Positions 52,115 through 61,836 of a DNA stretch of 64,000 bases are shown piece by piece (the first letter of the stretch is position 1; every line of letters starts with the position of its first letter). The notes under the pieces are model-generated. The model was not told the origin of the DNA and ran no database searches. It saw nothing but the letters and a program-made list of their open reading frames with translations. This DNA is from CAADGL01 sp964643885 (GTDB taxonomy: Bacteria > Planctomycetota > Phycisphaerae > UBA1845 > Fen-1342): NCBI GenBank assembly GCA_964643885.1, contig CAZXUI010000012.1:13331-77330 (forward strand), read 5' to 3'. A program made the translations under genes and the position numbers.

Positions 52115-53151
52115 GCCAGGACCTTCTCCTGCGGGCGGGAAGCGGACTTCGCGCCGGCCGCGCCGCTGCGCGGCGAGCCCCCGCCGCCCTCCGCCCCACC
52201 CGCGCCTTCGATCAGACGGACGAATACTTCCTCGAGCGGGGCCACCTCGCGCCGCAGCTCGCGCATCGGCCAGCTTCGCTCCGCGGTGAGCCGGAAGACC
52301 GACTCGGAGGTGCGGCCGCCGGGCGAACCCGCTCCCCCCCGCGCCGCCAGGCTGACCCGCGTCCAGACGCCGTCGCCGGCCACCGGCTCCGTATGCGCGA
52401 CGCGAACCCCATCGAGCCGCTCGAGCGCGCTGCGAAGCTCCCCTACCGGCGCCTGAATCTCCGCGATCACGCGGTCCTCCACCCGCGCCCGCGCCCGCAG
52501 CTCCTCCAGCGTGCCCGAAGCGATGATGCGGCCGCGGTGAATGATGATCATCCGCCGGCAGGTCGCCTCGACCTGCGGCAGGATGTGGCTGGAGAGCATG
52601 ACCGTGTGCGCCTGGGCCAGCTCGCGGATCAGCGTGCCGGTCTCGCGAATCTGAACCGGGTCCAGACCGACCGTCGGCTCGTCGAGAATCAGCACCCTCG
52701 GGTTGTGCAGCAGGGCGTCGGCCAGTCCGACGCGCTGGCGATAGCCCTTGGAGAGCTGGCCGATCGGCCGGTTGATCACGTCCCGGATCCAGCAGCGCTC
52801 GGCCACGTTGGCGATACTCCGCTCGCGGGCGGCGCGGTCGAGGCCGCGGAGCTTGGCCCGGAAGCGCAGGTATTCGCGCACCCGCATTTCGGGGTAGAGC
52901 GGGACGGACTCGGGCAGGTAGCCGACCTGGCGGCGCACGGCGAGCGACTCGGAGAAAACGTCGTGACCGGCCACGCGCGCCGAACCGGAACTCGCGGGGT
53001 GATAACAGGTTAGGATGCGGAAGGTGGTGGTTTTGCCGGCCCCGTTGGGCCCCAGGAAGCCGACGATCTCGCCGTCGGCGATCGAGAAGGAGAGGTTCTC
53101 GACGCCCCGGATGCGGCCGTAGAACTTGGAGAGGTTATGCACTTCGATCAT
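52111..53151 (-). CDS. ABC transporter ATP-binding protein (GldA/CcmA-like)
   Basis: A 346-residue ATPase. Walker A is 'GPNGAGKTTT', Q-loop 'VGYLPESVPLYPEM', signature 'LSKGYRQRVGLADALLHNPR', Walker B 'VLILDEPTVGLDP' and the H-loop 'VMLSSHILPQVE'. After the about 220-residue core there is a C-terminal extension of about 125 residues ('VRVAHTEPVAGDGVWTRVSL' and onwards) as in GldA/CcmA proteins. ATG 53151 is preferred over an upstream ATG at 53274 whose extension is low complexity. Together with the permease, GldG-like and DUF4340 genes it forms a leftward operon. Confidence 0.93.
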   Translation of the reverse strand: MIEVHNLSKFYGRIRGVENLSFSIADGEIVGFLGPNGAGKTTTFRILTCYHPASSGSARVAGHDVFSESLAVRRQVGYLPESVPLYPEMRVREYLRFRAKLRGLDRAARERSIANVAERCWIRDVINRPIGQLSKGYRQRVGLADALLHNPRVLILDEPTVGLDPVQIRETGTLIRELAQAHTVMLSSHILPQVEATCRRMIIIHRGRIIASGTLEELRARARVEDRVIAEIQAPVGELRSALERLDGVRVAHTEPVAGDGVWTRVSLAARGGAGSPGGRTSESVFRLTAERSWPMRELRREVAPLEEVFVRLIEGAGGAEGGGGSPRSGAAGAKSASRPQEKVLA

Positions 53152-53569
53152 TGCTGGGAATCCTCCCTTGCCTCTCGTGACAGACGGCCGATCCGCAACA
53201 GCCCGCTCAGTGATCAGGGGAAACTGACGGAGCCGCCGGTCCGCCGCGGTGCGCGAGGGTATCGCGGAGCCCACGGGGCTGCGCCCGATCGCGGCTGAAT
53301 TCTAGGACCCTCCGCGCGCGTGTCAAGCGCAGCCCCATTGGCCGTAAGGGGTTGCGGCTGGNNNNNNNNNNNNNNNNNNNNNNNNNNNNNNNNNNNNNNN
53401 NNNNNNNNNNNNNNNNNNNNNNNNNNNNNNNNNNNNNNNNNNNNNNNNNNNNNNNNNNNNNGGGGAGCGCGGCCGTCCCGCCCGCCCGGTAGCATCCCTC
53501 CGCGGCGGCTGTAAGATTGCGTGTTTGCGGCGCATCGCTGACCCCGATCGCCCACCAGGGAGGCTATCC
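53152..53569. other. Divergent intergenic region containing an assembly gap
   Basis: About 420 bp between the leftward ABC ATPase and the rightward aminotransferase, including 100 N at 53362-53461. No gene seen in the flanking known sequence. Confidence 0.6.
53362..53461. other. Assembly gap (100 N), intergenic
   Basis: A fixed-length placeholder between the ABC operon and the class V aminotransferase gene. Confidence 0.99.
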
Positions 53570-54712
53570 ATGAAGAAGATCCGCCTGTTCACGCCCGGGC
53601 CGTGTGCCGTTCCCGAGGAAGTCCTGCTGGAGATGGCCCGGCCATTCGAGCATCACCGCACCGACTGGTTCAAGGGGTACATGAAGCAGGCCACCGAGAA
53701 GCTGCGGCAGGTGCTGTGCACGAAGAACGACGTGCTGATCATCACCGGCTCCGGCACGGCCGCGGCCGAGGGCGCCATCGTCGGGATTCACGGGCCCGGG
53801 ACGAAGCTGCTGACGATCGAGGGCGGCAAGTTCGGCCAGCGCTGGGGAGAGATCGCTGAGCAGTACGGCATCAGCGTCGAGCGGCATGCGATCGAGTGGG
53901 GCACGGCGATCGAGCCGCAGCAAGTGGCCGACCTGCTCAAGAAGGATCCGGCCATCACGTCGGTCATGGTCGTGCACAGCGAGACGTCGACCGCGACGAA
54001 GTGCGACCTGGAAGGCATCGGCAAGGTGACGAAGGCGGCCGGCAAGCTGCTGCTGGCGGACTGCATCACGTCGGCCGGGGCGCTGCCGCTGAAGCCCGAT
54101 GACTGGGGCGTAGACGTGGTGATCACCGGGTCGCAGAAGTCGCTGATGCTGCCGCCGGGGCTGGGCTTCGCGGCGATCAGCGAGAAGGCGTGGCTGGCGA
54201 TCGAGAAGAACAAGAGCCAGCACGCGTATTATCTGAATCTGCTCAAGGCGCGCAAGAGCGCGGCCGAGTTTGACACGCCCTTCACGCCGGCACATCTGCT
54301 GGTGCGCGGGCTGGTCAAGGCGCTGGACATCCTCCTGGAAGAGGGGCTTGAGAATGTCTGGAAGCGCGTTGCGGCGATGGCGGCGGCCACGCGTGCGGCC
54401 GGCCAGGCGATCGGGCTGCCCGTGTTCTCCAAGTCGCCGTCGGACTCGGTGACGGCGCTGTGTCCTCCGGCCGGGATCACGGTCAAGGACATCCGCAACG
54501 CGCTGGAACAGCGTTTCGGCATCCAGTCGGCCGGCGGGCAGGACCATCTCAAGGGCAAAATCTTCCGGCTGGGTCACATGGGCTACGTGGACGAGATGGA
54601 CACGGTGCTGGCGATCGCAGCGCTCGAGCAGGTGCTGTACAAGCTGGGTCACAAGTTCGAGCTGGGGGCGGGCGTGTCGGCGGCGCAGAAGGTGCTGGCC
54701 GAGCGGCTGTGA
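53570..54712 (+). CDS. Class V aminotransferase (alanine/serine--glyoxylate type)
   Basis: A 380-residue fold-type I enzyme. 'FTPGPCAVPEEVLLEMARPF' followed by 'EHHRTDWF' is the classic start of the alanine-glyoxylate/serine-pyruvate family (PGPxxVP...HR). 'VLIITGSGTAAAEGAI', 'VVHSETSTATKCDLEGIGKV' and the PLP-lysine in 'VVITGSQKSLMLPPGLGFAA' follow; the C-terminal 'FRLGHMGYVDEMDTVLAI' closes the fold. It moves an amino group between alanine or serine and glyoxylate or a similar oxo acid; the exact pair is not determinable. ATG 53570 has GGGAGG about 7 nt upstream. Confidence 0.88.
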   Translation: MKKIRLFTPGPCAVPEEVLLEMARPFEHHRTDWFKGYMKQATEKLRQVLCTKNDVLIITGSGTAAAEGAIVGIHGPGTKLLTIEGGKFGQRWGEIAEQYGISVERHAIEWGTAIEPQQVADLLKKDPAITSVMVVHSETSTATKCDLEGIGKVTKAAGKLLLADCITSAGALPLKPDDWGVDVVITGSQKSLMLPPGLGFAAISEKAWLAIEKNKSQHAYYLNLLKARKSAAEFDTPFTPAHLLVRGLVKALDILLEEGLENVWKRVAAMAAATRAAGQAIGLPVFSKSPSDSVTALCPPAGITVKDIRNALEQRFGIQSAGGQDHLKGKIFRLGHMGYVDEMDTVLAIAALEQVLYKLGHKFELGAGVSAAQKVLAERL

Positions 54713-54740
54713 CGCGGGTCGATCGGAGTCGGCTCGGGAG

Positions 54741-54796
54741 AGAGGTCAACAGCGCACACCAGTTTGACCCCCTGGACTCGAGTTATCGGAGCTTGA
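54741..54796. repeat. 56-bp interspersed element, copy 2
   Basis: Collinear with 12451-12506: the hairpin GGTCAA ... TTGACC, then CCTGGA-N5-GTTATCGG-N-GCTTGA. It lies just after the class V aminotransferase stop, between that gene and the leftward repeat-protein gene. Confidence 0.6.
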
Positions 54797-54982
54797 CGAG
54801 GCGAAGCGTGCGGGACCGGGCGGATGCCCGCGCAGCGGCCGTAGATTTGAGCGGGATGACCCCGCACGAATCAGTCGGCGGCGGATCCGGGTGGAACGTG
54901 ACAGCGCCCGAGCGGAGTCGCTCGGGCGCGTGTTTGCGAAATCTCAGCGGGCGTTCCCGCGTTGCGGCGGCGCCGGTTCTTC

Positions 54983-56798
54983 CTATCGCTGCCGCGGATC
55001 GTACTCGGCCGTCAGGTCTTCCTCGCCGTCGTGCGGCAGGGGCGCGTTCGAGACGGGCTCGATGAATGCGTCGCCGGCGGGATCCGGCTCCTCCACGAAG
55101 CGCTCGAGCCGCGTGCTCTCAAAGCCGACGCGCTTGGCCATGACCCGGTAGTCGAACGTGGCGCTGCTCGTCCCACCGGCCAACTCGTGGACGATGAAGT
55201 NNNNNNNNNNNNNNNNNNNNNNNNNNNNNNNNNNNNNNNNNNNNNNNNNNNNNNNNNNNNNNNNNNNNNNNNNNNNNNNNNNNNNNNNNNNNNNNNNNNN
55301 CGAAGACGCGGAAGGTGCGGTTTCCGTCGCAGTCCCAGAGGGCGATCTCGCCGTGGCCGCCGTCTTCCGCGTCCAGCTCGACGGTCGTGCCGCCGTCGCT
55401 ACAGCGCATCAACATGCGCGCGCCGGTGCCGAACTCGTCGAGCGCGTCCATGGCGATGGCGTTGAAGTTGTTAAGCCCGGTGCGGTTCAGAATTCCGATG
55501 AAGCCGGAGTTCTGGCCGCCCTCATCGCCGCGGAGCTGAATGGTGGTATTCGCGAAGTCGTTGCGGACGTAGATCTCGCCGCTGTTAGCGTCGCCTCCGC
55601 CCAAGAGCTCGAGCGTTTCCGCGCCGGCGAGATTCTGCATGCCGATCCGGCTTCCGCCGGGATCGCCGACGTCGGCCGCCAGGACGATGCTGGCACGCTC
55701 GTTCCGGTCGAAAAGCCAGGCCAGCGCGCCGCCGTTCCCGGCGTCGGACTGAAGGCTGATCGCGCGGTTTCCGCCGGCGTCCCATGTGTCGATGAAGCCG
55801 CCGCCGAAGGGTGTCGCCTCCATACGAATGTGAAGTCCGTCCTGCTCGCTGAAGAGCTCGAGCGTTCCTTCCTCGTCGCCGATCGTTCCCCAGAGCCGCG
55901 CCAGCGGCGCGCCGCTGCCGCTGTAGAGCGAAACCTCAGCGTCCTCGGCACCGACGCGGGTTCTTACGGTCTCATTGAAGTCGCGCAGGACGATCTCCCC
56001 GGTGGGATCGCCGATAAGCGAGACGGTCGGGCTTCCGTTGTTATTGAACAGGTCCAGCGTTGCGCCTGGATTTCCCGAAAGGATCATCCTCGTCGGGTTG
56101 GTCGTCCAGTCGGCATTGGGACCCCATTTGAAGCGCAGATCGTCCTGGCTGACGTTCTGGAAGATGGTCCACTTGTTGTCGAGCAAGCCGCCGCTGAACT
56201 GGCCGAAGTGCAGGGCCGAGCCGCGCAGGCCCCCGGCGTTGCTGTAAAGTCCCAGTCCGGCGTCGCTGTCCTCGATGACTACGTCATCCTGATGCAAGTC
56301 AGCCGGCGCGACGCCGATATCGCTTTGCTGCACGTGCAGCCGACTGGCCGGTTCGATTTCGCCCACGCCGACGCGCAGCGCGTCGTCCACGAACATCCCG
56401 CGCGTTTGAAGCGCATACGGTGCCGGGGCCACCCGCTGACGGGGCGAGAGCGTGGTCCACGCGCCGCTGCCGGCGGGAACGCTGACCGCGACCTGGAGAT
56501 AGACGTCCTGGCCGTCGAAATGCTCGACCGTGCCGAAGTCGAGGTCGACCGTGAAGAGCCCGTCGACGACGGCGACGGGCGCCGACGCGATCGCGGAGAA
56601 TTCGACGGTGGCGCCGAGTTGTGCGCCCCCGACCGGCGCCGTCCAGAGTGAGAAACGCATATCCACCGGCTCGTTGAGCGGCGTGTCTGCGCTTCTGACG
56701 GATCCTTGATACGTGAAGGCGATTCCGAATGGTACGGCCCACGCACTGGCGGCCGAGAGCACGACCATCGCCGCGAAAAATACCGCTCGTCGAGTCAT
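54983..56798 (-). CDS. Secreted repeat/fibre-like protein, interrupted by an assembly gap
   Basis: The 5' part (56798 to 55301) starts 'MTRRAVFFAAMVVLSAASAW' (signal peptide; AAGGAG 7 nt upstream). An N-terminal domain 'GIAFTYQGSVRSADTPLNEP' to 'RQRVAPAPYALQTRG' is a common planctomycete secreted module. The rest is a string of short beta repeats of the 'TLELFSEQDGLHIRMEAT', 'ISLQSDAGNGGALAWLF', 'ASIVLAADVGDPGGSRIGMQ' type, reminiscent of pentapeptide or tail-fibre beta-helices. After the 100-N gap the 3' part (55200 to 54983) reads 'FIVHELAGGTSSATFDYRVM', 'AKRVGFESTRLERF' and an acidic end, again a typical tail of this class. The frame change across the gap only reflects its arbitrary length. 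The repeats probably caused the assembly break. Confidence 0.72.
55201..55300. other. Assembly gap (100 N) inside the repeat-protein gene
   Basis: A placeholder of 100 N within a repeated coding region. Confidence 0.99.
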
Positions 56799-56996
56799 CG
56801 CGTGTCTCCTTTTCGAATTCCTCCGGAACCTCGCATTCGCGCGGCGCTGAGGCGACGCAGGCCGCCAGCACGAGCGTGAGTCCGTGACTGAGGCGGGCCA
56901 GTACCGACTTCGGCACTTGACGTCGGCCCGAAAGGAAAGCGAGAATATCGATCGCCGCTCCTATCGGGCCCTGATGATTTCTCGGAGATCACCGCC

Positions 56997-57623
56997 ATGG
57001 GCGACGAGCCGATTTCGGCCGAGAGACCCGCCGCCCGCAGCGCCCACGAGCCGCGTCACGGGGCGGCCACGTGGATCGCCACGCTCTACGACGAACTGCG
57101 GGAAGTCGCGGCCATCTACTGCAGCCGTGAGCGGCGCGACAACACGCTTCAGCCAACGGCGCTGCTTCACGAGGTCTACCTGAAGCTGGAAAAGCGCGTC
57201 GGTCTGACCTGGGATCACGCGACTCAGTTTCGAGCCGTCGCGGCGACTGCGATGCGTCAGATTCTTGTGGATAGCGCCCGCGCCCGGCTGACCGAGAAGC
57301 GCGGGGGCGGCTGCGTGCGAACGCTGCTGGAGCCCGACGACGCGATCGCCGAGACGCCGGAGGTCGACCTGCTCGATCTGGAATCAGCGCTTCAGGAGCT
57401 GGCGAGCCTGGACGAGCGGAAGTTCCGTGTGGTCGAGCTTCGCTTCTTCGGCGGACTCACCTCTAATCAGGCGGCCGAGGCGCTGTCGATCGCACCCAAG
57501 ACCGCCGAGGCCGACTGGTACGTCGCACGGGCCTGGCTTCGAAAGCGGTTGCGAGACCGCAGCTCGCGAAGCGAGGAGCGGCCGGCCGGCGGCGAATGCG
57601 GCAGGAATTCTGAGAAATCGTGA
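56997..57623 (+). CDS. ECF-like sigma factor (TIGR02999-type)
   Basis: A 208-residue sigma factor of the planctomycete/acidobacterial ECF-like class: 'LYDELREVAAIYCSRERRDN' and 'TLQPTALLHEVYLKLEKR' (region 2), 'FRAVAATAMRQILVDSARAR' and 'KFRVVELRFFGGLTSNQAAE' followed by 'ALSIAPKTAEADWYVARAWL' (region 4). It directly precedes a TPR serine/threonine kinase gene (45 bp apart), a pairing common in these phyla. That suggests the kinase controls sigma activity, possibly by phosphorylation or TPR binding, rather than an anti-sigma factor. The C-terminal tail after about 185 is low complexity. Confidence 0.88.
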   Translation: MGDEPISAERPAARSAHEPRHGAATWIATLYDELREVAAIYCSRERRDNTLQPTALLHEVYLKLEKRVGLTWDHATQFRAVAATAMRQILVDSARARLTEKRGGGCVRTLLEPDDAIAETPEVDLLDLESALQELASLDERKFRVVELRFFGGLTSNQAAEALSIAPKTAEADWYVARAWLRKRLRDRSSRSEERPAGGECGRNSEKS

Positions 57624-57668
57624 GAGTGTGGCCGACCGTTCTCGCTTTCTCCTGGGAGAATCGCGCGA

Positions 57669-60600
57669 ATGGACCCGATCCGGTTTCAGCAGATCGCGAC
57701 GCTATTCGAGGCGGCGCGGGTGCGTCCGCCACCCGAGCGCGAGGCCCTGCTGACAGCCAGGTGCGGCAGCGACGCGGACCTGCGCGAACAAGTGCTCGAC
57801 TTGCTGCGCGAACACGATCGGTTCGATGCTGCGTCGAGTACCTGCGGAGGGCTGGCCGCGCGCGTATTGCGGCTAGACAGCATTGGGGTGCGCGCGGAGC
57901 GTCCGAAGCACATCGGCCCGTTCAAGATCCTCGGGCAACTGGGCGAAGGCGGCATGGGCGCCGTCTATCTCGCGGAACAACAGGAGCCACTCCGGCGGCG
58001 CGTCGCGCTCAAGCTCATCCGATACGCGCACCAGGGCGAAGTGCTCGCCAGGTTCGAGCAGGAGCGCCAGGTTCTGGCACTGATGAGCCATCCGAATGTT
58101 GCCGCCGTCTACGACGCCGGCGCGACCCTCGAGGGCGAACCCTACTTCGTGATGGAGTACGTGCCCGGCCGGGACATCTCCCACCACTGCGACGAGCGCC
58201 GCTCGACGATCCGCGAGCGGATCGAGCTGCTCATCCAAGTCTGCGACGCCGTGCAGCACGCGCACCAGAAAGGGATCATCCACCGCGACCTCAAGCCATC
58301 CAACATCCTGGTCGGCTTGGTCGACGACCGGCCCCTGCCGAAGGTGATCGACTTCGGAGTCGCCAAGGCAACGGCTGCTCCGCTCGCCGGCCGCACGCTG
58401 CACACTGAGGTCGGACGGATGATCGGAACACCGGAGTACATGAGCCCGGAGCAGACCGGCAGCGGCGGCCTGGACGTAGACACGCGCAGCGACGTCTATT
58501 CACTGGGAGTGATTCTGTATCAACTGCTGACGGGACTGCTTCCGTTCGATTCCGCGACGCTGCGCAGCGCGGACTACGAAGGTCTGATGAGGATGATCCG
58601 CGAGGCGGAGCCGCCACGACCGAGTGTGCGGCTGTCCAGATTCCGCAACGAGCCGGTGGCCGAGCACGGCGGCGCTACGCCGGCGGAGATCGCGGCCCGG
58701 CGGAGGACCGACCTCGCGGCACTTGAACGTCAGGTCCGCGGTGAGCTGGACTGGATCGTGATGAAGTGCCTGGAGAAGGATCGCGAGCGGCGCTATGCGA
58801 CGGCCAATGCGCTCGCTCTGGAGCTGCGCCGCTACCTCGACCGTGAGCCGGTGCTGGCCGGCCCCCCGAGCCGGGCGTATCGCCTGCGGAAGCTGATTCA
58901 GCGGCACCGCGGGTCGGTCGTGGCGGCGGTTATGGTGAGCGGTGCGCTGCTGATCGGCTTCGGCGTGGCGGTGTGGCAGGCGGTGCGGGCCCAGCGGGAA
59001 GCGAATCGAGCGGAGACGCAGTGGCAGCTTGCAGAGGAGCGGCGGGAGGAGTCGGCGCGGCTGGCCGAGTTTCAGGCGGCCCAGCTCTCGAGTATCGACG
59101 TGGAATCGATGGGCCTGCGGATGCGCGAGGACCTGCTGGAGCATTCTCGCCAGGCGGCACTGGCCGCCGGCCGGAGTGACGCGGCGGCCGACGCGCAGGC
59201 CGCGGAGCTCGAGCAGCGGCTGACGGGTCTGAACTTCACAGATTTCGCGCTCCACACTCTCGAGCGGAGCATACTCGAGCGCGCGACTCGGGCGATCGAC
59301 GAGCAGTTCGCCCGGCAGCCGCTCATGCGGGCCGCCCTGCTTCACACATTGGCGGAGACGATGAGGAGTCTCGGGCTGCTCGAAAGGGCGTTGGCACCGC
59401 AGTCCGAGGCGCTCGCGATTCGCCGGCGCATTCTGGGCGACGAGCATCCGGACACGCTGGCTTCGGTCAGCAACATGGGGCTGCTGCTCGAAGAGCTGGA
59501 CCGGATCGATGAAGCCGCGCCGTACTTCCAGGAGGCGCTCGATGGACGGCGGCGCGTGCTGGGCCCGGATCATGCGGAGACGGCCGCCGCTCTCAGCAAC
59601 CTGGGCAGCCTGCTGCAACACGCGGGTCGATACGAGGAGGCGCTGGCGTGCTGCCGGGAGGCGGTGGAGGCCAACCGCCGCGCCCTGGGTGACGAGCACT
59701 CTCAGACGCTGACCGCGATCAACAACCTGGGCTACGTGCTGCAATCGATGGGGCGCTACGACGAGGCTCTGGTCTTTTTTCGGGAGGCGCTGGAAACGCG
59801 CCGCCGCGTTCTGGGGGACGACGATCCGCGCACGCTCAACTCGCTCAACAACATGGGCTTTCTGCACAAGTCGATGGGGCAGTTGGAAGCGGCCAGGGAG
59901 TTCTACGACGAGGCGCTCAGCGGCCGGCGGCGGGTGCTGGGTGATGGGCACCCGCGCACGCTCGAGTCCTTCAGCGGGATGGGCAACCTGCTCCAGTCGA
60001 TGGGGCGGTACGATGAGGCGGCTCAGCACTTCACCGCAGCGCTGGACGTGCAGCGCCGAATTCTGGGCAACGAACACCGCGAGACGCTGATCACGATCAA
60101 CAACCTGGGGCACCTGTTTCATTCGCTGGGGCGGCTGGAGGAGGCCCAACCGTATTACGAGGAGGCGCTCGGTACGTTTCGGCGCACGTTGGGCCCGGAA
60201 CACTCGAGCACCGTCACGCTGATCGGCAACATGGGCAGCCTGCTGAGGATGATGGGGCGGTTGGAGGAGGCGGCGGCGTATCAGAAAGAGCATCTCGAGC
60301 TCGCCCGACGCGTGCACGGCGACGAGCATCCGAAGACGATCAGTGCGATTCTGAAGATGGGATTGCTGTGCAAGGAGCAAGGCCGATTCGACGACGCGAT
60401 GTCGCTTCACACGCAAGCGCTGGAGATCAGCCGTCGCACGTTACCCGAGGAGCACGTCATTGCGATCGCGGCGGTCACTTACATGGGTGGTCTGCTGGAC
60501 GAAATGGGACGGACCGAGGAGGCGCTGCTTCACTGCGACGAGGCCCTCAAGATTCGCCGCCGTGTTTACGGCGATGCGCACCATCACACACTCCTTTCGG

Positions 60601-60851
60601 TCAACCAGAAAGGGAAGCTGCTTCACCGGCTTGGGCGGCTTGCGGAGGCGGAGCGATACCTGCTCGAGGCGGCCGGCGGCGCTATCCATCTGCCTTCAAC
60701 GCTGGGCGTGAACACAACGGTGGCGGAGAATCTGGTCGAACTGTACCGGACCTGGGACGAAGCGGAGCCGGGCCAGGGGCACGATGTCGCGGCCGCCGAG
60801 TGGCAGGCCAAGCTGCACAGCTGGCAAGCCGCGACACAGCCAAGCCCTTAG
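57669..60851 (+). CDS. Transmembrane serine/threonine kinase with C-terminal TPR repeats
   Basis: A 1060-residue kinase. Gly-rich loop 'LGEGGMGAVYLAEQ' (91-104), catalytic Lys115 in 'RVALKLI', HRD 205-207 in 'GIIHRDLKPSNIL', DFG 228-230 and 'GTPEYMSPEQ' are all intact, so it should be an active Hanks-type kinase. A transmembrane helix lies at about 417-438 ('VVAAVMVSGALLIGFGVAVW'), with a coiled-coil-like 'QREANRAETQWQLAEERREE'. From about 560 to 1000 there are about ten 42-residue kinesin-light-chain-like TPRs ('ALSNLGSLLQHAGRYEEALA', 'AINNLGYVLQSMGRYDEALV', 'SLNNMGFLHKSMGQLEAARE'). The TPR part would be external if the kinase is cytoplasmic. It is paired with the upstream sigma gene. Confidence 0.93.
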   Translation: MDPIRFQQIATLFEAARVRPPPEREALLTARCGSDADLREQVLDLLREHDRFDAASSTCGGLAARVLRLDSIGVRAERPKHIGPFKILGQLGEGGMGAVYLAEQQEPLRRRVALKLIRYAHQGEVLARFEQERQVLALMSHPNVAAVYDAGATLEGEPYFVMEYVPGRDISHHCDERRSTIRERIELLIQVCDAVQHAHQKGIIHRDLKPSNILVGLVDDRPLPKVIDFGVAKATAAPLAGRTLHTEVGRMIGTPEYMSPEQTGSGGLDVDTRSDVYSLGVILYQLLTGLLPFDSATLRSADYEGLMRMIREAEPPRPSVRLSRFRNEPVAEHGGATPAEIAARRRTDLAALERQVRGELDWIVMKCLEKDRERRYATANALALELRRYLDREPVLAGPPSRAYRLRKLIQRHRGSVVAAVMVSGALLIGFGVAVWQAVRAQREANRAETQWQLAEERREESARLAEFQAAQLSSIDVESMGLRMREDLLEHSRQAALAAGRSDAAADAQAAELEQRLTGLNFTDFALHTLERSILERATRAIDEQFARQPLMRAALLHTLAETMRSLGLLERALAPQSEALAIRRRILGDEHPDTLASVSNMGLLLEELDRIDEAAPYFQEALDGRRRVLGPDHAETAAALSNLGSLLQHAGRYEEALACCREAVEANRRALGDEHSQTLTAINNLGYVLQSMGRYDEALVFFREALETRRRVLGDDDPRTLNSLNNMGFLHKSMGQLEAAREFYDEALSGRRRVLGDGHPRTLESFSGMGNLLQSMGRYDEAAQHFTAALDVQRRILGNEHRETLITINNLGHLFHSLGRLEEAQPYYEEALGTFRRTLGPEHSSTVTLIGNMGSLLRMMGRLEEAAAYQKEHLELARRVHGDEHPKTISAILKMGLLCKEQGRFDDAMSLHTQALEISRRTLPEEHVIAIAAVTYMGGLLDEMGRTEEALLHCDEALKIRRRVYGDAHHHTLLSVNQKGKLLHRLGRLAEAERYLLEAAGGAIHLPSTLGVNTTVAENLVELYRTWDEAEPGQGHDVAAAEWQAKLHSWQAATQPSP

Positions 60852-60907
60852 AGCGTGGCGCCGGTCGTCGGGCGGCGTCGGCGTGCCGCAGCGCGTCGGC
60901 GGCGGGA

Positions 60908-61792
60908 CTAGCGCCGATGCGGCTCGATGTGGACGAGCACATCCTCCACCGCCGGAAGCTGCCCGCGGACGCCGTCCTTGACTGCGTGCGCGAGTGCGTG
61001 CGCGTCACGGACGGACATCTCCGGGTCGACCTGCACGTGCATGTCCACCCAGAAGCGGGCGCCGCTCTTGCGGGCGTGCACCTTTTCGATGGCGGCGACG
61101 CCGGGTACGCGCGCGGCGACGGCGCGGACCTGCGCGATGAGCTCGGTCGGCCGGCGGTCCATCAGCTCGTTGACGGGGGCGACCAAGATCCGACCCGCGT
61201 TGAAGAGAATGACCGTGGCCGCAAACAGCGCTGCCCAGTCGTCGGCCGGCGCGAAAGCCGGGCCGCCCGCCAGGGCCACGCTGATGCCGATCGCCGCCGC
61301 GAGTGACGTGAGCGCATCGCTGCGATGGTGCCAGGCGTCGGCCAGCACGGCGGCGCTCTGGAAGCGGCTCGCGACGTGCCGGGCGAGGCGGTAGAGCACC
61401 TCCTTGACGACGACGACCCCCAGCAACACCCACAGTGTGAAGGCGGCCGGCACACCGTGCGGCGTGAGGATCTCGCGCACGGCCTCGACCGCAATACCGA
61501 CGGCCGCGCCGATCAGCATGAGCGCCACGATCAGGGCCGCGACGGCCTCCGCCTTGCCGTGGCCATACGGGTGGTCCTCGTCGGCGGGCATCGCTGCGAC
61601 ATGCGCCCCGCGCCAGACAATGGCCGAGGCGACCACGTCGGTGAGCGACTCGACTGCGTCGGCGACGAGCGCGTAGGAATGACCGACGAGCCCCGCGGCC
61701 AGCTTGACCAGCGCGAGGGCGGTGTTGACGGCGAGGGCGGCGATCGCCATGCGGCCGACGCCGGCCGCCCGCTCGGCTGTCGCGTGATTCAC
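60908..61792 (-). CDS. Cation diffusion facilitator transporter
   Basis: A 294-residue CDF protein with six helices: 'SYALVADAVESLTDVVASAI' (site residues Asp45, Glu48, Asp52), the family signature 'DEDHPYGHGKAEAVAALIVA', and 'VLADAWHHRSDALTSLAAAI' (Asp152, His155, His156, Asp159). A cytoplasmic C-terminal ferredoxin-like domain ('VPGVAAIEKVHARKSGARFW', 'DMHVQVDPEMSVRDAH') follows. It exports Zn, Mn, Fe or similar divalent ions by proton antiport. The E at 48, where Zn transporters usually have another residue, leaves the metal open. It is convergent with the kinase gene. Confidence 0.9.
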   Translation of the reverse strand: MNHATAERAAGVGRMAIAALAVNTALALVKLAAGLVGHSYALVADAVESLTDVVASAIVWRGAHVAAMPADEDHPYGHGKAEAVAALIVALMLIGAAVGIAVEAVREILTPHGVPAAFTLWVLLGVVVVKEVLYRLARHVASRFQSAAVLADAWHHRSDALTSLAAAIGISVALAGGPAFAPADDWAALFAATVILFNAGRILVAPVNELMDRRPTELIAQVRAVAARVPGVAAIEKVHARKSGARFWVDMHVQVDPEMSVRDAHALAHAVKDGVRGQLPAVEDVLVHIEPHRR

Positions 61793-61836
61793 GAAGCGTT
61801 CTCCGGGTTGCGGCCGGCGGCCGAGCGCGGTGAGAC

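Noticed and set aside
46770..53151. Proof of gliding motility
   Set aside because: Gld-like ABC genes also occur in non-gliding bacteria, and no other gliding gene is in the window.
54983..56798. Prophage tail-fibre gene
   Set aside because: It has a Sec signal peptide and planctomycete secreted-protein ends; no phage gene is nearby.
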